Below, in pieces: positions 25,314 to 33,285 of a DNA stretch of 64,000 bases; the stretch's first letter is position 1; every line of letters begins with the position of its first letter. Made by a program: the position numbers and the translations under genes. Under the pieces are notes generated by a model. The model searched no databases. It worked only from the letters and a program-made list of their open reading frames with translations, and was not told the DNA's origin. The stretch spans positions 1-64,000 of the forward strand of contig JAEUTI010000017.1 in the NCBI GenBank assembly GCA_016788065.1. Reading direction: 5' to 3'. The DNA comes from Bacteroidia bacterium (GTDB lineage: Bacteria; Bacteroidota; Bacteroidia; AKYH767-A; OLB10).

Positions 25314-26945
25314 ATGAGGAATCCGGTACTAATCCTGCTTATTATAATCAACCTTTTAGGCGGATGTAAACGTCAGCAATCTGCGAGTACAGGCAAGCAG
25401 GTTTTCAGGTACAATGAAGCATCAGGAATCCGTACACTTGATCCGGCATTTGCAAAAGGGCAAGCTGATATTTGGGCTTGTAATCAAATTTTCAATGGTC
25501 TGGTGCAAATGAACGACAAACTGGAAACTACACCAGCAATTGCCTATCGTTGGGAGATCAGTGAGGATGGAAAAATTTACACCTTTTTCTTAAGAAAAGA
25601 TGTACATTTTCATGATGACCCGTTATTTCCAAATGGTAAAGGAAGGGTTGTTACAGCATCCGATTTTGTATTCAGCTTTAAAAGGATTCTGGATCCAAAA
25701 CTTGCTTCTCCCGGAGCCTGGGTTTTTAATCAGGTAGATACTCAAAATGGCGGCTTTGTGGCATTGTCTGATTCCGTTCTACAAATACTATTAAAACAAC
25801 CCTTCCCTCCTTTTTCAGGTTTACTTTCTACCACATTCTGTTCAGTTGTTCCTCACGAAATTGTAAATCATTATGGCAACGATTTTCGTACTCATCCAGT
25901 GGGCACTGGACCGTTCCGGTTTCACCTGTGGGTAGAACGAACCAATCTTATTTTTCATAAGAATGAAAAATATTTTGAGTTTGAAAATGATAAAAGATTG
26001 CCCTTTGTGGATGCTGTAGTGATATCTTTTATCAACGACAGGCAATCGGCATTTATGGAGTTTGTAAAAGGCAATCTCGATTTCCTTTCTGGAATAGATG
26101 CCAGCTATAAAGATGAACTCATTTCCCGTCAAGGTTCCTTAAAACCTAAATATGAGAATAAGTTTAAGATGGAAAAATGCGCATATCTGAATACAGAATA
26201 TTTGGGATTTATAATGGATTCGACTCAGGGAGTAATGAAAAATAATCCACTGAATAATATCCTGATCCGGCAGGCAATCAATTATGGCTTTGACAGGAAG
26301 AAGATGATTACTTTTTTGAGAAATGGAATCGGTACTCCCGGTGAGTTTGGAATTGTACCACCCGGATTGCCTTCCTTCGACTCAACTAACTTTCGGGGAT
26401 ATCATTATAACCCCGGTAAAACTGCTGAATTGCTGGCTCAGGCAGGTTTTCCCGGCGGACGTGGTCTTCCTGTAATTACTATGTCGACTACCCGCGAATA
26501 TCAGGATATATGTGAATTTATGCAGGGACAGCTTGCTGAATCAGGAATACGGATTAAGCTCGAAGTAAATCAGGGTGCAGCTCATCGTGAAATGGTTGCT
26601 AAGCAAGAATTATCGTTCTTCAGAGCTTCGTGGATTGCAGATTATCCCGATGCAGAAAATTATCTCTCTCTTTTTTATGGTGATAACTTGTCGCCACGTG
26701 GCCCTAACTATACTCATTTTAACAGTGAAAAGTTCAATGAGGGTTATCGTAATGCATCTGCAACCACAAACGATTCTTTAAGATTCTCCATCTATAAAGA
26801 TCTCGATCAGCAATTGATGAATGAATCTCCGGTTGTGGTTTTATACTATGATCAGGTAGTGCGATTGTATCAAAACAATGTGCATGGTTTGGGGAACAAT
26901 GCCATGAACCTGTTAAGCATAAAAAAAGTCAGCATCTCTGAATGA
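25314..26945 (+). CDS. ABC transporter substrate-binding lipoprotein (OppA/DppA family)
   Basis: The 543-residue protein begins with a lipoprotein signal (lipobox LLGGC, Cys about 18). It has the SBP family 5 fold: GIRTLDPAFAKGQADIW near 38-54, IYTFFLRKDVHFHDD near 88-102, VTASDFVFSFKRI near 115-127, the GTGPFRF strand near 195, and DFRTHP/YPDAENYLSLFY motifs. Such proteins bind peptides or small oligomers outside the inner membrane and deliver them to OppBC permeases. No permease is adjacent; the orphan OppB-type permease at 13331 is a possible partner. Its stop codon lies inside a hairpin that terminates the opposing gene. Confidence 0.9.
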   Translation: MRNPVLILLIIINLLGGCKRQQSASTGKQVFRYNEASGIRTLDPAFAKGQADIWACNQIFNGLVQMNDKLETTPAIAYRWEISEDGKIYTFFLRKDVHFHDDPLFPNGKGRVVTASDFVFSFKRILDPKLASPGAWVFNQVDTQNGGFVALSDSVLQILLKQPFPPFSGLLSTTFCSVVPHEIVNHYGNDFRTHPVGTGPFRFHLWVERTNLIFHKNEKYFEFENDKRLPFVDAVVISFINDRQSAFMEFVKGNLDFLSGIDASYKDELISRQGSLKPKYENKFKMEKCAYLNTEYLGFIMDSTQGVMKNNPLNNILIRQAINYGFDRKKMITFLRNGIGTPGEFGIVPPGLPSFDSTNFRGYHYNPGKTAELLAQAGFPGGRGLPVITMSTTREYQDICEFMQGQLAESGIRIKLEVNQGAAHREMVAKQELSFFRASWIADYPDAENYLSLFYGDNLSPRGPNYTHFNSEKFNEGYRNASATTNDSLRFSIYKDLDQQLMNESPVVVLYYDQVVRLYQNNVHGLGNNAMNLLSIKKVSISE

Positions 26946-26952
26946 TGCTGAC
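26921..26952 (-). terminator. Rho-independent terminator of the TolB-like gene, overlapping the opposing stop codon
   Basis: GTCAGCATC at 26928-26936 pairs with GATGCTGAC at 26944-26952 around a 7-base loop. On the minus strand it is followed by a run of seven U (26921-26927). The stem's right arm carries the stop codon of the OppA-type gene. Confidence 0.75.
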
Positions 26953-26978
26953 TTAATTCTTTCGAATTTTATCTTTTA

Positions 26979-28079
26979 TTAATCAACCCAATCGGCAATA
27001 AACAGATTGGTATCTCGTGTACCATTGTTATTACGGTTCGATGAAAAAATTAATTTCTTTCCATCAAAACTAAACATCGGAAAGGCATCAAAGAATCCAT
27101 CATAAGTAATTTGCTCCAGGTTGGTTCCGTCAATATCAATCATAAAAAGGTTAAACGGTAAACCTCTGCTGGTTGATTTATGGTTGGAAGCAAAAATTAT
27201 TTTTTTACCGGATGGGTGGAAGAATGGAGCCCAATTAGCCTGTCCTAAATTTGTCACCTGACGAAGGTCTGATCCATCTGCATTGCAAACATAAAGCTCC
27301 ATGTTAGTTGGCATTACCAATCCTTCAGCTAGCAGCTCTTTATAGACTTTAATTTCTTCTTCTGTTTTTGGACGGGATGCTCTGAAAACAATTTTGGAAC
27401 CATCCGGAGAAAAGAAAGCTCCACCATCGTAGCCAAGACCGAATGTAATTTGTTTAACATCACTACCATCAATATTCATGGTATATAATTCCAGATCACC
27501 TGAACGAAGACTGGTGAATACAATTTTATCTCCTTTCGGGGATACCGTTGGTTCAGCATCATAACCGGGTGTATTGGTTAACTGCTTCATAATTTTACCA
27601 TTCATATCGGCAACAAAAATGTCGAATGAATCATAAATACTCCATACATATTTACCATCAGGGCGCTTTGCGGGAACATGTGGACAAGATGCAGATGTTA
27701 AATGTGTAGATGCATAAACTACAGATTTATTATCAGGCATAAAATAGGAACAGGTAGTACGGCCTTGACCGGTTGAAATCAAAGACGGTTTCCTGGCACC
27801 CATATCTGCCGTAGCCAAATCTGTGAAATAGATCTGATCACATTGATCGCCCCATTTTGGATTGGTAGCCTGAAAAGTGATTTTGGTATTATCGAAACTA
27901 AAATAGGCCTCTGCATTATCGCCTCCAAAAGTGAGTTGTTTGATATTTGCCAGATGCTTTTCCTGAGGATAATGTACAATGGTGGATGGAGCTTTGGTCT
28001 TCACCGAATCGGGATTTTCACCCGCAATCGTATTTAAAGCACTCAAAACCAACAGACCACATAAAGGGATAATTCGCAT
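26979..28079 (-). CDS. Exported TolB-like beta-propeller protein (PD40 repeats)
   Basis: The 366-residue product has a signal peptide (about 1-20, NTIAG). It has a six-bladed propeller with PD40 repeats such as AYFSFDNTKITFQA, PTVSPKGDKIVFTS, AFFSPDGSKIVFRA, PFFHPSGKKIIFAS and PMFSFDGKKLIFSS. Each is paired with D-x-D-G-[ST]-x-[LV]-x-Q-[IL]-T strands. TolB-like propellers bind partner proteins in the periplasm, but tol/pal genes are not nearby, so the role is not assigned. It is a single gene with its own promoter and terminator. Confidence 0.85.
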   Translation of the reverse strand: MRIIPLCGLLVLSALNTIAGENPDSVKTKAPSTIVHYPQEKHLANIKQLTFGGDNAEAYFSFDNTKITFQATNPKWGDQCDQIYFTDLATADMGARKPSLISTGQGRTTCSYFMPDNKSVVYASTHLTSASCPHVPAKRPDGKYVWSIYDSFDIFVADMNGKIMKQLTNTPGYDAEPTVSPKGDKIVFTSLRSGDLELYTMNIDGSDVKQITFGLGYDGGAFFSPDGSKIVFRASRPKTEEEIKVYKELLAEGLVMPTNMELYVCNADGSDLRQVTNLGQANWAPFFHPSGKKIIFASNHKSTSRGLPFNLFMIDIDGTNLEQITYDGFFDAFPMFSFDGKKLIFSSNRNNNGTRDTNLFIADWVD

Positions 28080-28099
28080 AAATGTTTATTTAGAAGGCA

Positions 28100-28107
28100 C
28101 AAAGGTA
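28100..28107 (-). promoter_or_regulatory. -7 box of the TolB-like gene
   Basis: A perfect TACCTTTG on the minus strand lies 20 bases before the ATG at 28079. A possible -33 (TTTG on the minus strand, 28132-28135) is 24 bases further upstream, slightly long. Confidence 0.5.
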
Positions 28108-28343
28108 CCTTGTTCCATCTTATTTTTATGTCAAATCCATGTAAAATTGAACTATATGACCTTGTAAAACGTTACAATACTTGCATTCTCGTTTCAAATG
28201 CACTAAATTTGAATAAATATTTAAGGGCTGGCACAATTTCTTTAAAATACCGCCGTTAAAGAGCATTAATTACAATTCTGTTTTAACTAAACTGGGAGGA
28301 CATACATAGGATAAATTTTACTCTGAACCGATTTACGAAAGTG

Positions 28344-28357
28344 TTACAAACTTGTAA
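28344..28357 (+). promoter_or_regulatory. Inverted repeat upstream of the ECF sigma factor gene
   Basis: TTACAA-AC-TTGTAA is a 6-base inverted repeat ending 12 bases before the ATG at 28370. It could be an operator or an autoregulatory site. The 290-base gap 28080-28369 has no perfect TAnnTTTG box on the plus strand and nothing else I can name. Confidence 0.3.
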
Positions 28358-28369
28358 ACCAGAGATCCT

Positions 28370-28954
28370 ATGCGCCAGACAGATGTATCTGACAATGAAT
28401 TAATTGAACAATATTTATCCGGTTCCGAATCCGGGTTGCAAACTCTTATTGTTCGTCATCAAAAGAAAGTTTATACTTCCATTTTATTGCTTGTTAAAGA
28501 CAAAGAACTGGCTGAAGATATATTTCAGGAAACTTTCATAAAAGTTATAAACACCTTACGATCAGGAAATTATAAAGAAGAAGGCAAGTTTCTTCCCTGG
28601 GTAATCCGAATCGGGCACAATTTGGTCATCGACCATTTCCGCAAGCAAAAAAGGATGCCCATGGTCAGGGATACCGAGGATTACAGCGTAATGGATAGTC
28701 TGAAGTTAACCGATGAGAACATTGAAGACCGTATAATTACCTCGCAAATTCACGATACAATTCGACAACTTGTTGATTTTCTACCACTTGACCAACGAGA
28801 AGTGGTTATCATGCGCCACTTTGCTGACATGAGTTTCAAGGAAATTGCAGAGTGTACTAATGTCAGCATTAACACAAGTTTAGGTCGGATGCGCTATGCT
28901 TTGATCAACCTGCGAAAGTTGATTAAGGAGAAACAATTGGTCCTTGCAAAATAA
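28370..28954 (+). CDS. ECF-type RNA polymerase sigma factor
   Basis: The 194-residue protein has sigma region 2 at about 25-95 (DKELAEDIFQETFIKV for core binding, FLPWVIRIGHNLVIDHFRKQ for -10 recognition). Region 4 is at about 125-185 (LPLDQREVVIMRHF, SFKEIAECTNVSINTSLGRMRYAL). It lacks region 3, as ECF factors do. No anti-sigma factor of the usual FecR or zinc type follows. Instead a small acidic protein gene begins 63 bases downstream, so the pair may act together. Its regulon is unknown. Confidence 0.92.
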   Translation: MRQTDVSDNELIEQYLSGSESGLQTLIVRHQKKVYTSILLLVKDKELAEDIFQETFIKVINTLRSGNYKEEGKFLPWVIRIGHNLVIDHFRKQKRMPMVRDTEDYSVMDSLKLTDENIEDRIITSQIHDTIRQLVDFLPLDQREVVIMRHFADMSFKEIAECTNVSINTSLGRMRYALINLRKLIKEKQLVLAK

Positions 28955-29017
28955 TTTTCAGGTAATGAAATAAACGGGATGCAGTTCCGTTATTACCGTG
29001 AACCAATAAATTCGCGG

Positions 29018-29239
29018 ATGATCAAAACTTCTACAACTGAAAATTTAGTTCTTTATCTCTTCAATGAAACCGGAATGTCTGATTCAGTGCTGATACAGCG
29101 CGACATCGATGAAGATCCGGAAGTGGAACACGAGTTTGAAACTATAAAAAGTGCTATGGATTTTGTTGACAAAGCACTTATCGCTCCGGCTCCACACTGT
29201 CTCACGAAGATACTTGCTTATTCGGCTGCTACAGCCTGA
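29018..29239 (+). CDS. Small acidic protein downstream of the sigma factor
   Basis: From the ATG at 29018 the product is 73 residues (a start at 28979 would add 13). It is acidic in the middle (DIDEDPEVEHEFETIKSAM) with an N-terminal helix LVLYLFNETGMSD and a C-terminal PAPHCLTKILAYSA. It has no signal peptide or membrane helix. I do not know the family. By position it may be a regulator of, or coexpressed with, the sigma factor. It is followed by a strong terminator. Confidence 0.6.
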   Translation: MIKTSTTENLVLYLFNETGMSDSVLIQRDIDEDPEVEHEFETIKSAMDFVDKALIAPAPHCLTKILAYSAATA

Positions 29240-29259
29240 TCAAAGCTTAAGAATTATTA

Positions 29260-29285
29260 AAGGCTCCGCTAAAACGGAGCCTTTT
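29260..29285 (+). terminator. Rho-independent terminator after the sigma factor pair
   Basis: AAGGCTCCG at 29260-29268 pairs with CGGAGCCTT at 29275-29283 around CTAAAA, followed by TTG and a T-rich stretch. It separates the sigma-factor unit from nth. Confidence 0.85.
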
Positions 29286-29287
29286 GT

Positions 29288-29295
29288 TATTTTTG
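29288..29295 (+). promoter_or_regulatory. -7 box immediately before nth
   Basis: A perfect TATTTTTG is followed by CAC and the nth ATG at 29299. It lies just after the terminator. A -33 element would have to fall inside the terminator stem. Confidence 0.4.
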
Positions 29296-29298
29296 CAC

Positions 29299-29946
29299 AT
29301 GACCAGAAAAGAACGCTTTGATAGTTTTGTGAATTATTTCAGTGAACACATGCCAGTAGCTGAAACGGAATTGGCCTATGATTCACCTTATGAACTTCTG
29401 GTAGCAGTTATATTATCCGCTCAATGCACCGATAAACGGGTAAACATGGTTATGCCGGGCCTCATGAAAGCTTTTCCTGTACCTGAAATTATGGCAGCTG
29501 CTTCAGCAGAAGAAATTTTTCCTCACATAAAAAGTATCAGTTACCCAAACAATAAAGCAAAAAACCTTGCGGGGATGGCTAAAAAGCTGGTCTCCGAATT
29601 TAATTCCATAGTTCCATCCGAAATCGAGCAGCTTATTCAACTTCCGGGTGTGGGACGTAAAACAGCCAATGTAATTGCTTCAGTTATTTATGAAAAACCC
29701 GCAATGGCAGTCGACACCCATGTGTTTCGCGTTGCAGCAAGAATTGGACTTACAGTTAATGCCAAAACACCATTGGCCGCTGAAAAACAATTGATAAAAT
29801 ATTTACCGGAAAACATCGTCCACAAAGCTCATCACTGGTTGATTTTACATGGACGGTATATCTGTATAGCCAGAAAACCTAAGTGTGAAGTCTGCGGAAT
29901 TACCGGGATTTGCAAATTTTTCAACAAATCAAAAGTTGCTTCCTAG
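29299..29946 (+). CDS. nth: Endonuclease III
   Basis: The DNA glycosylase/AP lyase removes oxidised pyrimidines in base-excision repair. From the ATG at 29299 it has 215 residues. The helix-hairpin-helix LPGVGRKTANVIA holds catalytic K121, and D139 lies in AVDTHVFR. The C-terminal [4Fe-4S] cluster cysteines are spaced C-x6-C-x2-C-x5-C in CIARKPKCEVCGITGIC. A TTG at 29284 would add five residues but overlaps the terminator and the -7 box, so it is rejected. The next gene begins 84 bases later. Confidence 0.97.
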   Translation: MTRKERFDSFVNYFSEHMPVAETELAYDSPYELLVAVILSAQCTDKRVNMVMPGLMKAFPVPEIMAAASAEEIFPHIKSISYPNNKAKNLAGMAKKLVSEFNSIVPSEIEQLIQLPGVGRKTANVIASVIYEKPAMAVDTHVFRVAARIGLTVNAKTPLAAEKQLIKYLPENIVHKAHHWLILHGRYICIARKPKCEVCGITGICKFFNKSKVAS

Positions 29947-29976
29947 GCAGATTTTTTTTATGTGATAATAATCACC

Positions 29977-30005
29977 TTGCAATTCCTGAATTTTCACCAC
30001 ATTTG
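29977..30005 (+). promoter_or_regulatory. Probable promoter of the haem-lipoprotein operon
   Basis: TTG at 29977-29979 and CACATTTG (one mismatch to TAnnTTTG) at 29998-30005 are separated by 18 bases. They lie 25 bases before the ATG at 30031. Confidence 0.4.
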
Positions 30006-30030
30006 TACGCTCAAAGGCATAAAATGTAGT

Positions 30031-30402
30031 ATGAAACAACTTAAATTGCCATTAATAATACCAGCAGGAATAGTGGCACTGCTTTTTTTTCAATCTTGTA
30101 CCCGTGAAAGCGATTTAACTAATTACCCGGTTGTAAGCTTCACGAATGAAGTACAGCCAATCATTGTAGGAAATTGTACCCAGTCTGGTTGTCATGGTCA
30201 GAATGATTTAGAGTTTCCATTAACCAATTACGATGAAATAAGTGGTCGTGTAGAACCAGGTAATGGACGAAAGAGTCAAATCTATCGGGTAATAACAGGC
30301 AGGGCATTCGAATTCATGCCTCCCTCCCCTTCAGACCCTTTAACAGAAGATCAAATCCGTTCCATTTTTGTGTGGATTGAACAAGGTGCTCAAAACAATT
30401 AA
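30031..30402 (+). CDS. Small c-type-cytochrome-like lipoprotein, CX4CH
   Basis: From the ATG at 30031 the product is 123 residues with a lipoprotein signal (LLFFQSC). The mature part contains VQPIIVGNCTQSGCHG, a haem-c motif with four residues between the cysteines instead of two. FMPPSPSDPLT near the end could supply the axial Met ligand, and a final helix is IRSIFVWIEQGAQ. Domains of this type occur in Bacteroidota surface cytochromes. Haem attachment cannot be proved from sequence, because the spacing is unusual. It is the first gene of a three-gene operon with 30407 and 30781. A start at 29962 would precede the promoter, so it is unlikely. Confidence 0.78.
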   Translation: MKQLKLPLIIPAGIVALLFFQSCTRESDLTNYPVVSFTNEVQPIIVGNCTQSGCHGQNDLEFPLTNYDEISGRVEPGNGRKSQIYRVITGRAFEFMPPSPSDPLTEDQIRSIFVWIEQGAQNN

Positions 30403-30406
30403 TCAG

Positions 30407-30778
30407 ATGAAAAAATTAATATACATACTTCCATTTATGGCGGTAATAAGTGCTTGTTATTACGATAACACTTCGGAATTATATCCGGCAGCCGGCCTCG
30501 ATTTAAACTGTGACACTACCAATGTTACGTTTTCAGGCAAGATAGCGCCAATAATGACTTCTTATTGCGGCACAAATAATTCCTGCCACAGTTCATCAAT
30601 TGGTGAAGGTGGAGTGATTCTCGATGATTATTCATTGGCGATACTTGTTGATGATGCTACTTTAATCGGATCAGTTGAACATGCTTCCGGATATGTAGCC
30701 ATGCCTCCAACCGGAAAAATCAGTGACTGTAATATAAACCTTATTAAAATCTGGATTCAGAACGGAAAACCTCAATAA
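30407..30778 (+). CDS. Small c-type-cytochrome-like lipoprotein, CX5CH
   Basis: From the ATG at 30407 the product is 123 residues with lipobox VISAC. The mature protein has APIMTSYCGTNNSCHSS, a haem-like motif with five residues between the cysteines. VAMPPTGKISD supplies a candidate Met ligand, and IKIWIQNGKPQ forms a C-terminal helix. It is a paralogue of the preceding gene with the same domain plan. The gene begins 4 bases after the previous stop and ends 2 bases before the DUF5777 gene. A longer reading from 30368 overlaps the previous gene and lacks a lipoprotein start. Confidence 0.78.
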   Translation: MKKLIYILPFMAVISACYYDNTSELYPAAGLDLNCDTTNVTFSGKIAPIMTSYCGTNNSCHSSSIGEGGVILDDYSLAILVDDATLIGSVEHASGYVAMPPTGKISDCNINLIKIWIQNGKPQ

Positions 30779-30780
30779 TT

Positions 30781-31695
30781 ATGAAAACTACTCTTTTAAA
30801 GAAAATATTTGCAAGTTGTTTCCTGCTATCACTTTTGAATGTGCCGTTTTCCGCAATGGCACAGGATGATCTACTTGGTACTATTCAGGAAGATGAATCT
30901 GAAGCAAAAAAAGATTTTGTTCAGGCTACTTTTAAGGGAACAAGAGTGATCAATTTTCAAACAAGTGAAGTGCTGGGAAAACGCACTCTGGATTTCCGTA
31001 TTTCACACCGCTTTGGAGAATTTAATTCCGGTTCTGAAAATGCATACGGTCTTGATGGTCCCGCAAGTATTCGCTTGGGACTTGAATACAGTTATGATGG
31101 CAGATTAATGGCTGGTTTTGGACGTTCATCTTACCAAAAGCAATTGGATGGATTTATAAAGTTTCGCTGGTTACGGCAAACTGAAAATAACAGTATGCCA
31201 ATTAGTCTTACGCTCTTCACTTCTGCATATGCTACGATGCAAAAAGATCCTAATAAAGCATCGACAGGTTTCGATAAATATGAGAATTTCAGCAGCCGAA
31301 TGTCATTTGTACATCAGGTAATTGTTGCACGTAAATTCAGCCCGTCCATCTCTGCACAAATTGCACCTGTAATGGTTCATTACAATTTGGTTGATGAATT
31401 CACTGATTTGAACGACATGTTCTTTATTGCAGCTGCAGGAAGGGTAAAAATTACCAAGCGTCTGGCAATAACAGCTGAATATGCATACAATTTACGTGAC
31501 TATACGAAAACTAAAGATTACTTTAATCCTTTAGGGATCGGAATTGACATTGAAACAGGTGGTCACGTATTTCAAATGCATGTAACGAATGCTTTTGGAA
31601 TTGCCGATAACCAGTTCTATCCTTATAACACGACGTCCTGGAAAGATAATGGTATTCGCTTAGGATTTAATGTCTCCCGGGTTTTCACTCTGTGA
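30781..31695 (+). CDS. DUF5777 outer-membrane beta-barrel protein
   Basis: The 304-residue product has a signal peptide (about 1-26, SAMAQ) and alternating amphipathic strands throughout: GTRVINFQTSEVLGKRTLDFRI-like starts, FGRSSYQKQLDGFIKFRWLR, ITAEYAYNLRDY and a terminal LGFNVSRVFTL. DUF5777 proteins of Bacteroidota are often encoded with small cytochrome-like lipoproteins, as here, and may form the outer-membrane part of such a system. Function is not established. Its last 36 bases overlap the end of phoU on the other strand. Confidence 0.85.
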   Translation: MKTTLLKKIFASCFLLSLLNVPFSAMAQDDLLGTIQEDESEAKKDFVQATFKGTRVINFQTSEVLGKRTLDFRISHRFGEFNSGSENAYGLDGPASIRLGLEYSYDGRLMAGFGRSSYQKQLDGFIKFRWLRQTENNSMPISLTLFTSAYATMQKDPNKASTGFDKYENFSSRMSFVHQVIVARKFSPSISAQIAPVMVHYNLVDEFTDLNDMFFIAAAGRVKITKRLAITAEYAYNLRDYTKTKDYFNPLGIGIDIETGGHVFQMHVTNAFGIADNQFYPYNTTSWKDNGIRLGFNVSRVFTL

Positions 31696-32379
31696 TGAAT
31701 CGGTAGTACTGATTTTTTCAGAGATCTTTTTGTGTTTGATGACTTTTGCTTCCACATAAAAAATAATCTCTTCAGCAATATTTTTGCTTTGATCACCTAC
31801 CCGCTCCAGTTTGCGGATGGTAGATAGCATGTACAAGCTCTGATTTATCTTATCAGGGTTATTTTTGATAAATTCTGCAACTGCACTGGTTGAGGCAATA
31901 TTGATCTCATCCAGCAATTCATCTTTCATAAAAACATTTCTGGCTAATCGGGTATCTTCATTTTCAAATGAAGTCCGTACATCTGCTACAATAGAATTCG
32001 CAGTAGCAAACATTTCCATCACCCGTGTAGCTTTCAAAAGATTTTGATCAGGTGCATTTTTTATGCTTAAAACAAATTGCGCAATTCCTTCAGCAATATC
32101 TCCAATTCTTTCAAGATTTGAGTTCATTTTCAAGCTTGCCAAAACAAAACGAAGATCCACTGCTACCGGATTAAAAAGTGCAATGATATTTTCGCAATCG
32201 CGGTCGAGTTTCAATTCAAATGAATTAACCCGCTTTTCATTTACCCTGACTTCTCTTGCAAGATCTTTGTCAAATTCAGAAAGTGCTTGTTGCGATTTTT
32301 CCAGCTGAGATAAAACCAGGTTGAACATCTCAACCATGTCTAACCTAAGTTTCTTTAATTCAATATCGAGATGTGTCAT
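31660..32379 (-). CDS. phoU: Phosphate signalling protein PhoU
   Basis: The 239-residue all-helical protein has the two PhoU half-repeats, with the metal-binding E/D clusters in the pattern DLRFVLASLKMNSNLERIGDIAE near 75-97 and YMLSTIRKLERVGDQSKNIAEE near 183-204. PhoU damps the PhoR kinase and the Pst transporter when phosphate is ample. It is the downstream gene of pstB (13 bases). pstS, pstC and pstA are not in the window. The 3' end overlaps the converging DUF5777 gene by 36 bases. Confidence 0.95.
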   Translation of the reverse strand: MTHLDIELKKLRLDMVEMFNLVLSQLEKSQQALSEFDKDLAREVRVNEKRVNSFELKLDRDCENIIALFNPVAVDLRFVLASLKMNSNLERIGDIAEGIAQFVLSIKNAPDQNLLKATRVMEMFATANSIVADVRTSFENEDTRLARNVFMKDELLDEINIASTSAVAEFIKNNPDKINQSLYMLSTIRKLERVGDQSKNIAEEIIFYVEAKVIKHKKISEKISTTDSSQSENPGDIKS

Positions 32380-32392
32380 GTTTTAATTTTTA

Positions 32393-33145
32393 TCAACCAA
32401 ATCGGCCTGTAATGTAATTCTGGGTCCTGATATCTTTGGGATTGGTAAATATTTTTTTTGTGTCGTCGTACTCAACCAATTCACCCAGATAAAAGAAGGC
32501 AGTATTATCACTAACCCTTCCTGCCTGCTGCATATTGTGTGTTACGATCACAATTGTATAATCTCTTTTCAGTTCATAAATCAACTCCTCAATTTTGGCT
32601 GTCGAAATAGGATCCAATGCAGAAGCAGGTTCATCCATCAGCAAAACGGAAGGTTCAATAGCCAATGCCCGTGCAATGCACAACCTTTGTTGCTGACCAC
32701 CGGAAAGCGCAAATGCCGATTTTTTTAACTTATCCTTTACTTCTTCCCACAAGGCAGCCTGTTTCAAGGAACGTTCAACCCTCTCTTCAATAAACGTTTT
32801 ATGTGTAATTCCGTTAACCCGTAACCCATATGCCACATTTTCAAAAATGGATTTCGGAAATGGATTTGGCTTTTGAAAAACCATGCCTACCTTTTTCCTC
32901 AATTCATCAGGAATGGTATCCTTGGAGTAAATGTTCTTGTCGTCGAGTAATACTTCCCCTTCAATTCTGACATTATCGATAAGATCATTCATGCGGTTAA
33001 ACAACCGCAGGTATGTCGATTTTCCACATCCTGAGGGGCCAATCAACGCAGTAACCGTGTTCTTTTTCATCCCCATGGAAATTCCTTTAAGGGCATGAAA
33101 ATCACCATAATAAAGCTGAAGATTGCGGGATTCCAGTTTTTGCAT
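32393..33145 (-). CDS. pstB: Phosphate ABC transporter ATP-binding protein PstB
   Basis: The 250-residue ATPase energises phosphate uptake. Walker A is GPSGCGKST near 36-44, the Q-loop VFQKPNPFP identifies PstB, the signature is [16 protein letters not shown], and Walker B is [13 protein letters not shown]. The start ATG at 33145 has a perfect -7 box 34 bases upstream. phoU follows in the same direction. The permease genes must lie elsewhere or upstream outside this view; here the upstream neighbour is an unrelated T9SS gene with its own terminator. Confidence 0.97.
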   Translation of the reverse strand: MQKLESRNLQLYYGDFHALKGISMGMKKNTVTALIGPSGCGKSTYLRLFNRMNDLIDNVRIEGEVLLDDKNIYSKDTIPDELRKKVGMVFQKPNPFPKSIFENVAYGLRVNGITHKTFIEERVERSLKQAALWEEVKDKLKKSAFALSGGQQQRLCIARALAIEPSVLLMDEPASALDPISTAKIEELIYELKRDYTIVIVTHNMQQAGRVSDNTAFFYLGELVEYDDTKKIFTNPKDIRTQNYITGRFG

Positions 33146-33179
33146 TTCCGGATGTATTTGTGCTGATATAATATTTTTG

Positions 33180-33187
33180 CAAAATTA
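33180..33187 (-). promoter_or_regulatory. -7 box of pstB-phoU
   Basis: A perfect TAATTTTG on the minus strand lies 34 bases before the pstB ATG. It separates pstB-phoU from the upstream T9SS gene. No inverted repeat resembling a Pho box was recognised. Confidence 0.45.
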
Positions 33188-33235
33188 GCTATTCCCTTAA
33201 TTCTAATGTTAAGCGAATATTAAGTATTGAATAAT

Positions 33236-33264
33236 AAAAGGGAGGCTTTTGGAGCCTCCCTTTT
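33236..33264 (-). terminator. Rho-independent terminator of the T9SS gene at 33286
   Basis: AAAAGGGAGGCT at 33236-33247 pairs perfectly with AGCCTCCCTTTT at 33253-33264 around TTTGG. The arms supply an A/T tract on both strands, so it could stop transcription both ways. Confidence 0.85.
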
Positions 33265-33285
33265 AACATTAAGTTTAGTTGTAAA

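Noticed and set aside
28080-28369. Riboswitch or small RNA in the longest gap
   Set aside because: No stable long stems or known riboswitch motifs were found; only a short inverted repeat before the sigma gene.
32393-33145. Complete pst operon
   Set aside because: Only pstB and phoU are present; the upstream gene is an unrelated T9SS protein with its own terminator.
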